A program made the translations under genes and the position numbers. This document shows positions 24,781 to 33,572 of a stretch of 64,000 nt of DNA, in pieces; positions within the stretch are counted from its first letter, which is position 1, and every line of letters starts with the position of its first letter. This DNA comes from an uncultured Clostridium sp. (GTDB lineage: Bacteria; Bacillota; Clostridia; Clostridiales; Clostridiaceae). The notes below the pieces were generated by a model, which was not told where the DNA came from, searched no databases, and was given only the letters and a program-made list of their open reading frames with translations. The stretch is taken from assembly GCF_910588715.1 (NCBI RefSeq), contig NZ_CAJURG010000001.1, positions 216,263 to 280,262 of the forward strand, in the 5' to 3' direction.

Positions 24781-25263
24781 ATGAAATATTATATTAAATC
24801 GAGGTGGTTTAAAATTAAAGAAGATTTTTGGGTTAAAAATGATACAGGAAAAGATTGTTATTTTATAGATAAGGAGTTTTTTAGTTTTGGATTACAATTT
24901 AGTGTAATAGAAAATAATAATGAAATATATAAAGTTAGAGAAAAGATGTTTAAATTTATGCCTAGTTATGAAATATATGATATTAATAATAGTTTAGTTG
25001 GAAGAGTAAAGAAACAATTTACATTTTTTAAAGATAATATATTTGTTGAAAGTAATTATGGCAATTTTGAAATTCAAGGAGACTTTTGGCATCATAGTTA
25101 TATAATTAATCATAATGGAAGAAATATTGCAGTTATTGATAAGGAGTTTTTATCATTTACGGATAATTATTATGTTGATATAAATTATGAGAATCATCCA
25201 TTTATAATAGCTTTAGTTATAATAATAGATGATATAATAGATAAATGTAATAATAAAAAATAA
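24781..25263 (+). CDS. LURP-one-related (YxjI/DUF567) family protein
   Basis: A 160-residue cytoplasmic protein of repeated beta-strands rich in Phe, Tyr and Asn, with KVREKMFKFMPSYEIYD and VGRVKKQFTFFKDNI typical of the YxjI/tubby-like LURP-one-related fold. B. subtilis YxjI has no firmly known role; a membrane phospholipid-binding scaffold has been suggested for the fold. AGGAGG precedes ATG 24781. It is followed by an unrelated membrane protein gene. Confidence 0.85.
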   Translation: MKYYIKSRWFKIKEDFWVKNDTGKDCYFIDKEFFSFGLQFSVIENNNEIYKVREKMFKFMPSYEIYDINNSLVGRVKKQFTFFKDNIFVESNYGNFEIQGDFWHHSYIINHNGRNIAVIDKEFLSFTDNYYVDINYENHPFIIALVIIIDDIIDKCNNKK

Positions 25264-25348
25264 TTTAATAATATAGATAATAATTTTTAAAAATAGTAAA
25301 ATAATATTAATAAACTTAAGTATTTTTAATATAAAGTAGGTGAGTATT

Positions 25349-26110
25349 TTGAATAAATCAATTAAAGAATTTTTAGGATGGATTCTAAAATACTTAGTAA
25401 TTATTTTAACTACTATAGCTTTAGTTCTAGGAGGAAATTTATTATTTATTGAAAGTCATAATTTAATTTCTCAAAAAAAATCATTTATTCTTTATACTAT
25501 ATCATCTGAATGTATGGCAGCTATTATGGTACTTATTGCATCTTTAATAGGTATAATAATATTTAAAATTAATAGAAATTTTTTAACTAAGAAAATCTCA
25601 TCTAAGAGTAAAGATAAGTTAATATATGACGATATTAATTCTTATAATTCTTTAGTTAAATGGACTATAAGAATTGATAAGAGAATAAATGATTTTGCAA
25701 AAAGTAATTTAATAAAAGTATTATATATTATTTTTATAGTTGGAATTATTATATTTAGTTATACTAATTATACTGCTATTACAACTAATGAAATAATTCA
25801 TAAAACAGTATTGTCTGATAAAGTATATAATTATGATGATGTTGAAAAGTTAGAATTAGGATTTACTAAAGGAAAAGAAAGTAATGTATATTATGATTTA
25901 GTAATGAATGATGGTAATAAAATAAGTTTAATTGGTGGATCTATTGAAGCAGTTAATGAAAATTATGAAGATGTAATATACGAAATAGATAATAAATTAC
26001 AAAGTTTAGGTAAGGAAAAAGTTATCGACACATTTTACTTGGAAGATTTTAAAAACAAAGGTTATAGTCAAGATTATGTTGAAAGAGTACTAAGATTATT
26101 TAAAAAATAA
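25349..26110 (+). CDS. Hypothetical membrane protein
   Basis: About 253 residues, family not recognised. Three hydrophobic segments (about 10-32, 48-70 and 120-140) precede a soluble C-terminal domain (about 145-253) containing VLSDKVYNYDDVEKLELG and a strand-rich, Asp/Asn-rich region. AGGTGAG precedes TTG 25349; GTG 25340 overlaps it. The C-terminal domain probably lies outside the cell. It may be cotranscribed with the YxjI-like gene 85 nt upstream. Confidence 0.7.
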   Translation: MNKSIKEFLGWILKYLVIILTTIALVLGGNLLFIESHNLISQKKSFILYTISSECMAAIMVLIASLIGIIIFKINRNFLTKKISSKSKDKLIYDDINSYNSLVKWTIRIDKRINDFAKSNLIKVLYIIFIVGIIIFSYTNYTAITTNEIIHKTVLSDKVYNYDDVEKLELGFTKGKESNVYYDLVMNDGNKISLIGGSIEAVNENYEDVIYEIDNKLQSLGKEKVIDTFYLEDFKNKGYSQDYVERVLRLFKK

Positions 26111-26150
26111 CAAAAAATATCTCATTTTATAAAATGAGATATTTTTTGTT
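26109..26150 (+). terminator. Terminator, perfect palindrome
   Basis: Positions 26109-26150 are a perfect 42-bp palindrome (21-bp arms) with an A-run before and T-run after. Confidence 0.9.
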
Positions 26151-26178
26151 TAATAAATTAATTTATATAAAATATCCA

Positions 26179-26209
26179 TTGACTCTATAGTTACTATATA
26201 CTTTATTAT
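26179..26209 (+). promoter_or_regulatory. MerR-type promoter and operator of the MATE-MerR operon
   Basis: TTGACT (26179-26184) and TATTAT (26204-26209) are separated by 19 bp, the over-long spacing typical of MerR-activated promoters. Inside the spacer is a perfect 13-bp dyad TATAGT-T-ACTATA (26186-26198). The regulator is presumably the MerR protein encoded second in the operon. Confidence 0.7.
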
Positions 26210-26242
26210 TATTAAAAAAAAATAGATATGGAGGATATATTA

Positions 26243-27547
26243 ATGATAAGAAAATTTTTAAAGTATGCACTTCCTTCTGCTTTAGCCATGTTTGTTTCAT
26301 CTTTATATACAATAATTGATGGAATTTTTGTTGGGCGTGGTGTTGGAGATTCAGCCTTAGCAGCTGTTAATATAGTTATGCCTTTTACTATAATGTTATT
26401 TGGTATTGCAACTATGTTTGCAGTTGGGGGTGGGGATCTTGTATCTAAAAATATAGGAAGTAATAATAGTGTTAATGCGATAAAAATATTTAGACAAGTA
26501 TTTAAGTTTTTATTAATTTTAAGTATAGGTATAAGTGGAATTGCTATAATATTTTCAAAAGAAATTGTAAAAATATTAGGAGCTACAGATACATTAATTC
26601 CTATTGCTTCGACTTATCTAAGATATTATAGTTTATTTTGTATTCCAAATTTAATAGGAATTGCTTTAAATAGTTTTGTTAGAAATGATGGTAGACCAAA
26701 ACTTGCAATGGTATCAACTTTATTAGGTGCAGTAACTAATATTATTTTAGATTATATATTTATATTTCCATTAGGACTTGGTGTAAGAGGAGCAGCTATT
26801 GCAACAGGGCTTGGTCAAGTGGTTACTATACTTATATTAATACCACATTTTATAAGTAATAAGGGCGTTTTAAAGTTTGGAAATATTAAATTAGAAAAGG
26901 GGGTAATAAAGGAATTTATTAATATAGGTTTTCCTTCCTTTTTTGCAGAGGTTAGTTTTTCTATAATAATATTCTTTACGAATTTAGCATTAGTTAATTA
27001 TGGGGGAGAAATATATTTATCATCCTTTGCAATAATTAATTATATAACAACTAATATTTATATGGTATTATTAGGTGTAGCATTTGGAGTACAGCCTTTA
27101 TTAAGTTATAATTATGGAACTAAAAAACCTGAAATAATGTTAAAGTATTATTTTATAACAATAAAAACTACAATTGTTATAAATATAATATTTATAATTG
27201 TATGTTTTTTATTTGGTAAAAATATGATATCAATTTTTACTTCTGATATTGTAATTATTAATATTGCATATATTGGATTAAACTTAACTAATATTGCATT
27301 TATAATAATAGGTTTTAATTTAATAAGTACAGTTTATTATCAATCATTAAACATGCCTAATATTTCAAATGTATTCTGTGCCTTTAGAAGTATTATATTA
27401 CTTCCTATAATATTATTTATTTTATCAAAATTATTTAATATTAATGGAGTCTGGATCAGTTTATTTATTTCTGAATTACTAACTTTTATTATATTAAGTT
27501 ATTGTATTAACATAAAGTTATATACTAAAAAAGCAATTAGAAATTAG
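26243..27547 (+). CDS. MATE family efflux transporter
   Basis: A 434-residue, 12-segment multidrug/cation antiporter of the MATE family (DinF/MepA-like clade). Motifs: ALPSALAMFVSSLYTIIDGIFVGRGVG at the N-terminus (core IIDGIFVGRGVGD), VGGGDLVSKNIG, and FGVQPLLSYNYGTKKPE at the start of the second half. GGAGG lies 8 nt before ATG 26243; the ATG at 26228 is part of the binding site. It is cotranscribed with a MerR regulator 20 nt downstream and driven by a MerR-type promoter, so it is likely drug-inducible. Confidence 0.93.
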   Translation: MIRKFLKYALPSALAMFVSSLYTIIDGIFVGRGVGDSALAAVNIVMPFTIMLFGIATMFAVGGGDLVSKNIGSNNSVNAIKIFRQVFKFLLILSIGISGIAIIFSKEIVKILGATDTLIPIASTYLRYYSLFCIPNLIGIALNSFVRNDGRPKLAMVSTLLGAVTNIILDYIFIFPLGLGVRGAAIATGLGQVVTILILIPHFISNKGVLKFGNIKLEKGVIKEFINIGFPSFFAEVSFSIIIFFTNLALVNYGGEIYLSSFAIINYITTNIYMVLLGVAFGVQPLLSYNYGTKKPEIMLKYYFITIKTTIVINIIFIIVCFLFGKNMISIFTSDIVIINIAYIGLNLTNIAFIIIGFNLISTVYYQSLNMPNISNVFCAFRSIILLPIILFILSKLFNINGVWISLFISELLTFIILSYCINIKLYTKKAIRN

Positions 27548-27567
27548 AACAATAATGGGAGGTTGCT

Positions 27568-28383
27568 ATGGAAACTTATTTTTTAATTGGGGAAATTTCT
27601 AAGCTAACTAATGTTCCAATTCAAACATTGAGATATTATGATAAAATGGGACTTCTTAAACCATCTTATATAAATAAGCAAAATAATTATAGATATTACT
27701 CGCTAAATCAATTTATAAAAATCGATTTACTTAAGCAATGTAAACTTATGGGATTGTCATTAAAGGAAATAGAAGAACTATTAAAAGATGAAATATCAGT
27801 AGATTCTATGATAGTATTAATGGATAAACAAAGAAAAATATTAAATGCTAAAATTGCAGAGCTTGAAAATGTTAAATCTTATATAAATTTTTTAGATTAT
27901 AGATTAAAGGAAACTAAGCAAATTGAAGAAAATAAGATTTTTGTTAAGTATAATGATGAAAGAATAGTTAAGAAGAATGTATGTATATTAAATAATCAAG
28001 AAGATATAGAGTTAAATTTACGGAAGTTTTTGCTTGATTCCGAAAAGGATAATTGGATGTTAAATTCTGAATTAGTATTTGAATCATCTTTAGATATGTT
28101 AAAAAATGAAAATAAAATAGTATATACTGCTATAATGCTTTATAATCATAAAAATATAAAGAAAAGTACTGAAGATGTGGTTTTATCTAAAGGTAAATAT
28201 CTTACTATGTATTATGATGATAGCTATAAAAATAATTTTAAATATTATAAAATGATGCTTGATTATATTAAGAAGAATAATATAGAAACTTTAAGCAATT
28301 TTAATGAATTTTCTATATTATCTAGAATAAGCTCTAATGAAGAGGAAAAATCTATAATCCAACTTGAAATAATGATTAAATGA
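27568..28383 (+). CDS. MerR family regulator with C-terminal effector domain (BmrR-like)
   Basis: A 271-residue regulator. The N-terminal winged HTH reads LIGEISKLTNVPIQTLRYYDKMGLLKPSY (MerR core TLRYYDKMGLLKP), the dimerisation helix runs from about 80 to 125, and the C-terminal 145 residues look like a GyrI-type ligand-binding domain as in BmrR. GGGAGG precedes ATG 27568. It follows the MATE gene and probably activates the shared promoter at 26179-26209 on binding a hydrophobic or cationic drug. Confidence 0.9.
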   Translation: METYFLIGEISKLTNVPIQTLRYYDKMGLLKPSYINKQNNYRYYSLNQFIKIDLLKQCKLMGLSLKEIEELLKDEISVDSMIVLMDKQRKILNAKIAELENVKSYINFLDYRLKETKQIEENKIFVKYNDERIVKKNVCILNNQEDIELNLRKFLLDSEKDNWMLNSELVFESSLDMLKNENKIVYTAIMLYNHKNIKKSTEDVVLSKGKYLTMYYDDSYKNNFKYYKMMLDYIKKNNIETLSNFNEFSILSRISSNEEEKSIIQLEIMIK

Positions 28384-28438
28384 AATTAGAGTAGAATTAT
28401 ATTTAATAAGAATTAATTTATAAAAATAAAATTTATTA

Positions 28439-28467
28439 TTGATAAATTAAAAGGAAAGGTATATACT
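28439..28467 (+). promoter_or_regulatory. Promoter of the preQ1 riboswitch transcript
   Basis: TTGATA (28439-28444), 17-bp spacer, TATACT (28462-28467): a good sigma-A promoter whose predicted start (about 28474) lies just upstream of the aptamer. Confidence 0.65.
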
Positions 28468-28504
28468 AAAATAGGTAAAATTTATATACTCAGAATAATT
28501 CTGA

Positions 28505-28540
28505 GAGAGGTTCGTAACCATCCCTCTATAAAAAACTAGG
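28505..28540 (+). ncRNA. preQ1-I riboswitch aptamer
   Basis: The stretch AGAGGTTC...CCCTCTATAAAAAACTAGG is the preQ1 class I pattern: P1 arms AGAGG (28506-28510) and CCTCT (28523-28527), an A-rich L3 ATAAAAAACTA, and a tail GG able to pair with the loop ACC to close the pseudoknot. It is directly preceded by a hairpin CTCAGAA/TTCTGAG (28489-28505). The aptamer senses 7-aminomethyl-7-deazaguanine. The downstream genes fit queuosine salvage. The linker to the first gene (28541-28730) holds two tandem terminator-like hairpins. Confidence 0.88.
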
Positions 28541-28618
28541 AACCCTAACGTAGATTAAAGATGTTAGGAAAATTTTGTTGTAAAAATTTCAATAAAATAA
28601 TACTAGATTTGAATATAA

Positions 28619-28650
28619 GAGGAAGCTATTTATTAATAGCTCCTTTTATT
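28619..28650 (+). terminator. First terminator-like hairpin of the preQ1 leader
   Basis: GGAAGCTATT (28621-28630) pairs with AATAGCTCC (28635-28643) with one bulged A, followed by TTTTATTTT. Candidate expression platform or upstream termination site. Confidence 0.6.
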
Positions 28651-28656
28651 TTGTGG

Positions 28657-28687
28657 TGGAATGAACTTTATGTTTGTTCCATTTTTT
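28657..28687 (+). terminator. Second terminator-like hairpin of the preQ1 leader
   Basis: TGGAATGAAC (28657-28666) pairs along 10 bp, including two G-U pairs, with GTTTGTTCCA (28672-28681), 5-nt loop, then six T's. It lies 44 bp upstream of the hydrolase start. Confidence 0.75.
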
Positions 28688-28730
28688 GTTTAATGTAAAT
28701 TTTATATTTATTTAGTAAAGGAGATTATAA

Positions 28731-29705
28731 ATGAAAAAGAAAGTAATAATTGATTGTGATCCTGGAATTGATGATTCATTAGCATTAATTTTAGCATTAA
28801 ATTCTCCAGAACTTGATGTTATAGGAATTACTACTGTTTCTGGTAATGTTAAGTCTGATCAAGGAGCAAGAAATGCATTAAAGGTGTTAAGGCTTATGGG
28901 GAGAGAGGATATACCAGTTTATATTGGGGAAGAAATTCCATTAGAAAGAGAACTTGTTACTGCTCAAGATACCCATGGAGAAGATGGACTTGGAGAAACT
29001 GATTATAAGGAGGCTGATGTAGAAATTAATTATGGTGGTGTTGATTTTATTTTAAATAGTGCTAGAAATGAATCTATAAGTATAATTGCTTTAGGACCAT
29101 TAACTAATTTAGCTAAAGCAATAGAAAAAGATAATGATGGATTTAATATGATAAATGAAATTATTTCTATGGGTGGAGCTTTTAAATCTCATGGAAATTG
29201 TTCACAGGTTGCTGAATTTAATTATTGGGTTGATCCTCATAGTGTTAGGGAAGTATTTGAAAAAAGCACAGTACCTTTTTCGATGGTTGGATTAGATGTA
29301 ACTAGGGAAATAGTCTTAACACCTAATATTATAGAACTTATTAATCAAATAGGTGGAGATTTAGCTAATTTTATTGTTGATATTACTAGATTTTATGTTG
29401 ATTTTCATTGGAAGCAAGAAAGAACTTTAGGATGTGTAATAAATGATCCTTTAGCTGTAGGATATTTTATAGATAGAAGTCTTTGTGATGGATTTACTTC
29501 TTATTTAGATATAGTTACAGATGGAATAGCAGTAGGACAAACTCTTGTTGATGTAGGAGAATTCTATAGAAAACCTCATAATGGATTTATTTTAACTAAG
29601 GTTAATTCTAAAAAGTTTATGAAAATGTTTCTTGAAAGATTATTTCCAGATAATAAAAGAGATATTGAAATAGTGCTTAATAATCCTAAATATGGATTTA
29701 ATTAA
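28731..29705 (+). CDS. queK: Nucleoside hydrolase, candidate queuosine hydrolase
   Basis: A 324-residue inosine-uridine-type nucleoside hydrolase: IIDCDPGIDDSLAL gives the Ca2+-binding aspartates (Asp8, 10, 14, 15), MGGAF and the late NDPLAVGYF complete the site. Family members split ribonucleosides into base and ribose. Its place behind a preQ1-I riboswitch and before an ECF S component matches the queuosine hydrolase QueK described in C. difficile-type queuine salvage, so release of queuine from queuosine is the likely reaction. Substrate is inferred from context, not from a residue signature I can name. AAGGAG lies 8 nt upstream. Confidence 0.8.
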   Translation: MKKKVIIDCDPGIDDSLALILALNSPELDVIGITTVSGNVKSDQGARNALKVLRLMGREDIPVYIGEEIPLERELVTAQDTHGEDGLGETDYKEADVEINYGGVDFILNSARNESISIIALGPLTNLAKAIEKDNDGFNMINEIISMGGAFKSHGNCSQVAEFNYWVDPHSVREVFEKSTVPFSMVGLDVTREIVLTPNIIELINQIGGDLANFIVDITRFYVDFHWKQERTLGCVINDPLAVGYFIDRSLCDGFTSYLDIVTDGIAVGQTLVDVGEFYRKPHNGFILTKVNSKKFMKMFLERLFPDNKRDIEIVLNNPKYGFN

Positions 29706-29737
29706 ATTTAAAATTGTAATGAATAGGGGGATACTTT

Positions 29738-30292
29738 ATGAAAAAAACTAATACTTTTAAAATTACAATTATGGCTTTTGCAGTAGTAATAAATATTATT
29801 GGTGCATTTATTGCTATATTATTAAAATTACCAATATTTATTGATACTATAGGAACATTTTTATCTGCGTTTTTATTTGGTCCTGTTGGAGGTGTATTAA
29901 CAGGTATTGTAACATCATTAATTAATGGATTAACATTTGATCCATATTCATTATATTTTTTCCCTGTTCAATTAGTTATAGGTTTAATAGCAGGTATTTG
30001 TTATAAAAAAAATCTATTCAACGGTAAATTTATAATTTTTGCTATAATAATAACAACTATAATTGGATCACTTTTATCATCATTAATTTCCGCTTTTGTT
30101 TTTGGTGGAATAACTTCTTCTGGAACTTCTTTTATAGTAATGTATTTAAAAGAAGCCGGAGTAAATATAATAACAAGTATATTTTCTACTCAAATATTAT
30201 TTGATTTATTGGACAAGACAGTTACAATTTTAATTGTATTATCTATATTAAAATCATTACCTAAAAACATAAAAATTTCAATTGGAATCTAA
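29738..30292 (+). CDS. ECF transporter S component, probable queuosine/queuine uptake
   Basis: A 184-residue protein with five or six hydrophobic segments and the S-component pattern (LPIFIDTIGTFLSAFLFGPVGGVLTGIVT in the first half; core FLFGPVGGVLTG). It would bind substrate and share a general ECF energising module encoded elsewhere. Being cotranscribed with a nucleoside hydrolase under a preQ1 riboswitch, it is probably the QrtT-type queuosine or queuine transporter. GGGGGA precedes ATG 29738. Confidence 0.82.
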   Translation: MKKTNTFKITIMAFAVVINIIGAFIAILLKLPIFIDTIGTFLSAFLFGPVGGVLTGIVTSLINGLTFDPYSLYFFPVQLVIGLIAGICYKKNLFNGKFIIFAIIITTIIGSLLSSLISAFVFGGITSSGTSFIVMYLKEAGVNIITSIFSTQILFDLLDKTVTILIVLSILKSLPKNIKISIGI

Positions 30293-30310
30293 TATTAAAC
30301 AAGATAAGTG

Positions 30311-30357
30311 ATATTTCATCTGCCTTTTTAGTATGTATTGAAATATTATTTTTATTT
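30311..30357 (+). terminator. Possible terminator after the ECF gene
   Basis: ATATTTCA (30311-30318) pairs with TGAAATAT (30339-30346) across a 20-nt loop, then a T-rich tail. Weak but the only candidate. Confidence 0.45.
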
Positions 30358-30457
30358 TAATATAATTATGGTAAAGGAATTTACAAAGATTAGTATGTAT
30401 AAATTAAATTAAGCTTATATATAATTTTTATATAAATTTGTTATAAGGGAGTTTAAA

Positions 30458-31071
30458 ATGAAGGTAAACTTAATGGAAGTCCAAAATCTAAAGGATGCAC
30501 ATATACAGCACTAAAAATAATTGAAAATGAATTAATTAATGAAGGAATAGAAGTTAAATTTTATGAAGTTGGAAATAAGCCAGTAATAGGGTGCATTGGA
30601 TGTAATGCATGTAGAAAGCTTGGACAATGTATTCATGATGATTTGGTTAATGAAGTAAGTAAGGAAATGGAAAGTTCAGATGGTTTCATTGTAGGTTCAC
30701 CAGTTCATTATGCATCAGCAAGCGGTGCAGCTACTTCTTTTTTAGATAGGTTATTTTATTCAACAGATAAAAGTGTTTTAAGGCATATGTTTGGAGCCAG
30801 TATAGTGTCATGTCGTAGGGGTGGAGCTAGTGCTGCTTTTGATCAATTAAATAAATATTTTACAATAAATGAAATGCCTATAGTGTCATCAGTTTATTGG
30901 AATCAAATACATGGAAATACTCCAGATGAGGTTATACAAGATTTAGAAGGTGTTAGAACAATGAAGGTATTAGCTAGAAATATGGCTTATTTAATTAAAT
31001 GTAAAGAAGCTGCTAAAAATGTTCCACTTCCAAAATTAGTTCCAGTTGAAAGAACAAATTTTATAAGATAA
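30458..31071 (+). pseudogene. Flavodoxin-like NADPH-dependent FMN reductase, frameshifted near its start
   Basis: ATG 30458, after GGGAG, opens MKVNLMEVQN and stops within about 19 codons. From about 30466 a different frame reads KLNGSPKSKGCTYTALKI, the flavin-phosphate loop of FMN reductases, and continues without stops to 31071 through GCIGCNACRKLGQC, VGSPVHYASASG and RGGASAAFDQLN. The length 614 is not a multiple of three. So the first two or three codons and the rest are in different frames, consistent with loss of one or four bases after GTA. No in-frame start precedes the LNGSP block; TTG 30643 would drop the flavin loop. A sequencing error is possible. Confidence 0.75.
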
Positions 31072-31122
31072 ATATACATTAAGTAAAAGTATATATTTAA
31101 ATAATATGATGTTTTTTATTTT

Positions 31123-31153
31123 ACTCTGAAATATTTTATATTTCAGAGTTTTT
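31123..31153 (+). terminator. Terminator after the flavodoxin-like gene
   Basis: Stem ACTCTGAAATA (31123-31133) with TATTTCAGAGT (31139-31149), 5-nt loop, T-tail. The 210 bp from here to the kinase gene hold two AT palindromes, 31163-31178 and 31177-31200, and otherwise nothing I can name. Confidence 0.88.
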
Positions 31154-31363
31154 ATGTTTTAAAAAAACTTAAGTTTTTATTATTTATTAATAAATAATAA
31201 GTTAATTATAGAAAAATGGTTAAGTAAATTTATTATATAAAATATTGCTATTGATTTAGATATTATTGTGAATTAATATCTAAATAGGAGATATTAGTTG
31301 GTTATTAAAATTTATCTAAATTAATTTATTTTTAAATATTATTAATAGAAATAAGGTGAATAA

Positions 31364-32878
31364 ATGACAAGAAAGAAAAAATATATAAATGAAAATATTA
31401 AATCAATTTTTTTATTATTTTTGTTTTTAATATTTGCATCTTTAATAGGATATTTTTTTAAGGTATTAGGTTTTTCAGAAACTAATATTGTTATAGTATA
31501 TATATTATTTGTTTTATTAATTTCTAGATTAACATATGGATATATTTATGGAATAATTTCATCTATAATATCAACATTTATTTATAATTATTTTTTTACT
31601 GCACCTCATTATACATTTGATGTTTATGATTCAAGTTATATTATTACTTTTATAATTATGACAATAACTTCGATAATTACTAGTGCACTAACTTCTAGAA
31701 TAAAAGAAAATGCTATTGATGCAGATAGAAGGGAAGTAGAAACTAAAACTTTATATAAACTAACTAATAAATTAATAGAAGCTGATGAAATAAATGATAT
31801 TACAAATATTTCTCTTGAAGCAATTTGTGAAGTTATTTCTTATAAAATAGGATGTTTATGGTTTGATGAAGAGGGAAGTTCAAATAAAGTATTTATACAA
31901 AAAATTAATAATGATAAACAAATTTATAGGAAGGTTAATAATATTATTGAAATTAAAAATAATGTGGAAAACTTAAAGGAAAATTATTATTTAGGAGAAG
32001 AGTTTTGTGACTGGCCTATATATGGTAGAGAATCAATCTTAGGAATTTTAAGGGTTCCTAAAGAAATATCTTTTAATTTATCTAAATCACAAGCAAAGCT
32101 ACTTCTTACAATGTTAGATAGCATAGCTTTATCTGTAGAGAGGTTAAAAGAATCTAGGGCTCGTATTAAATCTAATGAAGAAATGATTCAAGAAAGATAT
32201 AGAAGTAATTTGCTAAGAGCAATTTCACATGATTTAAGAACACCACTATCAGGAATAATGGGTACTACTGAAATTTTAATGGATATGACTGAAGCAAATC
32301 AAGAGGTTTTTCAGTTGGTTTTAGGAATATATAAAGATGCAGATTGGTTACATTCTTTGGTAGAAAATATTTTAAGTCTAACAAAGTTACAAGAAGGAAG
32401 ATTAGTTTTAAATAAAGAATTTGAAGTTTTGGATGAAATTATCGGAAGTGCTATTAATCACTTTTCACGAAGAGCATCAAAGTTTGAAATTTTAGTTAAT
32501 GTGCCTGATGAAATAATATTAATCCCTGTAGATGCTAAATTAATTATACAAGTTCTTATAAATCTATTAGATAATGCAATGAAGCATTCACATACAAGTA
32601 ATAAAATTACTATTAGTGCAAGATTATTAAATGATTATAAAAAGATAGAAATAGCTGTTATAGATAATGGAAGTGGAATTTCAAAAAAAGATTTACCAAA
32701 TATATTTAAAATGTTTTATACTTCTAATAATGGTATTACTGATGGACAACATGGAATTGGCTTAGGACTAAATATATGTCAAGCAATTATTAGTGCCCAC
32801 GGGGGAGATATTATAGCTGAAAATAGAGAAGATACAAATGGAGCAATTTTTAAATTTACACTTCCAATGGAGGAATAA
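31364..32878 (+). CDS. kdpD: KdpD-like sensor histidine kinase lacking the KdpD N-terminal domain
   Basis: A 504-residue membrane kinase. Four membrane segments (about 14-35, 41-57, 60-80, 90-110) form the KdpD-type DUF4118 sensor, with a GAF-like domain at about 130-255. The HisKA box LRAISHDLRTPLSG has phospho-acceptor His289, and NLLDNAMKHS, DNGSGIS and HGIGLGL form the ATPase domain. The usual cytoplasmic N-terminal KdpD/Usp region (about 370 residues in E. coli KdpD) is absent. The response regulator gene follows after 1 nt. No kdpFABC is nearby; the Trk-type potassium genes downstream are the likely target. Confidence 0.88.
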   Translation: MTRKKKYINENIKSIFLLFLFLIFASLIGYFFKVLGFSETNIVIVYILFVLLISRLTYGYIYGIISSIISTFIYNYFFTAPHYTFDVYDSSYIITFIIMTITSIITSALTSRIKENAIDADRREVETKTLYKLTNKLIEADEINDITNISLEAICEVISYKIGCLWFDEEGSSNKVFIQKINNDKQIYRKVNNIIEIKNNVENLKENYYLGEEFCDWPIYGRESILGILRVPKEISFNLSKSQAKLLLTMLDSIALSVERLKESRARIKSNEEMIQERYRSNLLRAISHDLRTPLSGIMGTTEILMDMTEANQEVFQLVLGIYKDADWLHSLVENILSLTKLQEGRLVLNKEFEVLDEIIGSAINHFSRRASKFEILVNVPDEIILIPVDAKLIIQVLINLLDNAMKHSHTSNKITISARLLNDYKKIEIAVIDNGSGISKKDLPNIFKMFYTSNNGITDGQHGIGLGLNICQAIISAHGGDIIAENREDTNGAIFKFTLPMEE

Positions 32879-32879
32879 G

Positions 32880-33572
32880 ATGAATAATTATAATGAAAGA
32901 ATATTAGTTGTAGAAGATGATTGTCAAATAAGAAATTTTATTAAGTATATAATTGAAAAAGAAGGTTATAAATTATTTAATGCATGTAATGGTGAAAGTG
33001 CATTAAGCATAATTGTCAGTGAAAAAATAGATTTAATTATATTAGATTTAGGACTACCTGATTTTGATGGTATTAAAATTATAGAAAAAATTAGGGAATG
33101 GTCAGAAGTACCAATTATAGTAGTGTCAGCTAGGGATCAAGATAAAGTTCTTGCATTAGATACAGGAGCAGATGATTATATAACTAAACCTTTTTCAGCA
33201 TCAGAATTATTAGCTCGTATTAGAGTTGCAATTAGACATTTAAATAAACATAATATGAATACTATACAAACTTCATTTTCTGTAGGAGATTTAGTTATAG
33301 ATTTTGAAAAGAGAGTTGTTTCTATTAAAGATGAAAAGGTACATTTAACTCCAAATGAATATAGTTTGATAACTTTACTTGCAAAGAATGCGGGAAAAGT
33401 TATTACAACCTCAATAATTTTAAAAGAAATTTGGGGATTAAATTATGGTTCAGATACACAAGCTCTTAGGGCATTAATGGCTGGACTTAGAAGAAAAATT
33501 GAAGATGTTCCTGCAAAACCTAGATATATAATTACAGAAATAGGTGTTGGATATAGATTAGTGGATGAGTAA
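32880..33572 (+). CDS. kdpE: KdpE-like response regulator (OmpR/PhoB family)
   Basis: A 230-residue regulator: receiver domain with acidic pocket VEDD, phospho-acceptor Asp56 (LIILDLGLPDFDG) and switch VVSARDQ with Lys in TKPFSASEL, then an OmpR-type winged helix with LTPNEYSLITLL and GVGYRLVDE. ATG 32880 follows GGAGG, which lies within the last codons of the kinase. It probably binds the TCACA direct repeats ahead of the potassium-transport operon (33626-33661), an inference from position. Confidence 0.9.
   Translation: MNNYNERILVVEDDCQIRNFIKYIIEKEGYKLFNACNGESALSIIVSEKIDLIILDLGLPDFDGIKIIEKIREWSEVPIIVVSARDQDKVLALDTGADDYITKPFSASELLARIRVAIRHLNKHNMNTIQTSFSVGDLVIDFEKRVVSIKDEKVHLTPNEYSLITLLAKNAGKVITTSIILKEIWGLNYGSDTQALRALMAGLRRKIEDVPAKPRYIITEIGVGYRLVDE

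Noticed and set aside
31163..31200. Overlapping AT palindromes as a replication or regulatory element
   Set aside because: Pure A/T palindromes of this size arise easily in this composition; one simply abuts the terminator region and no T-tail or promoter coincides.
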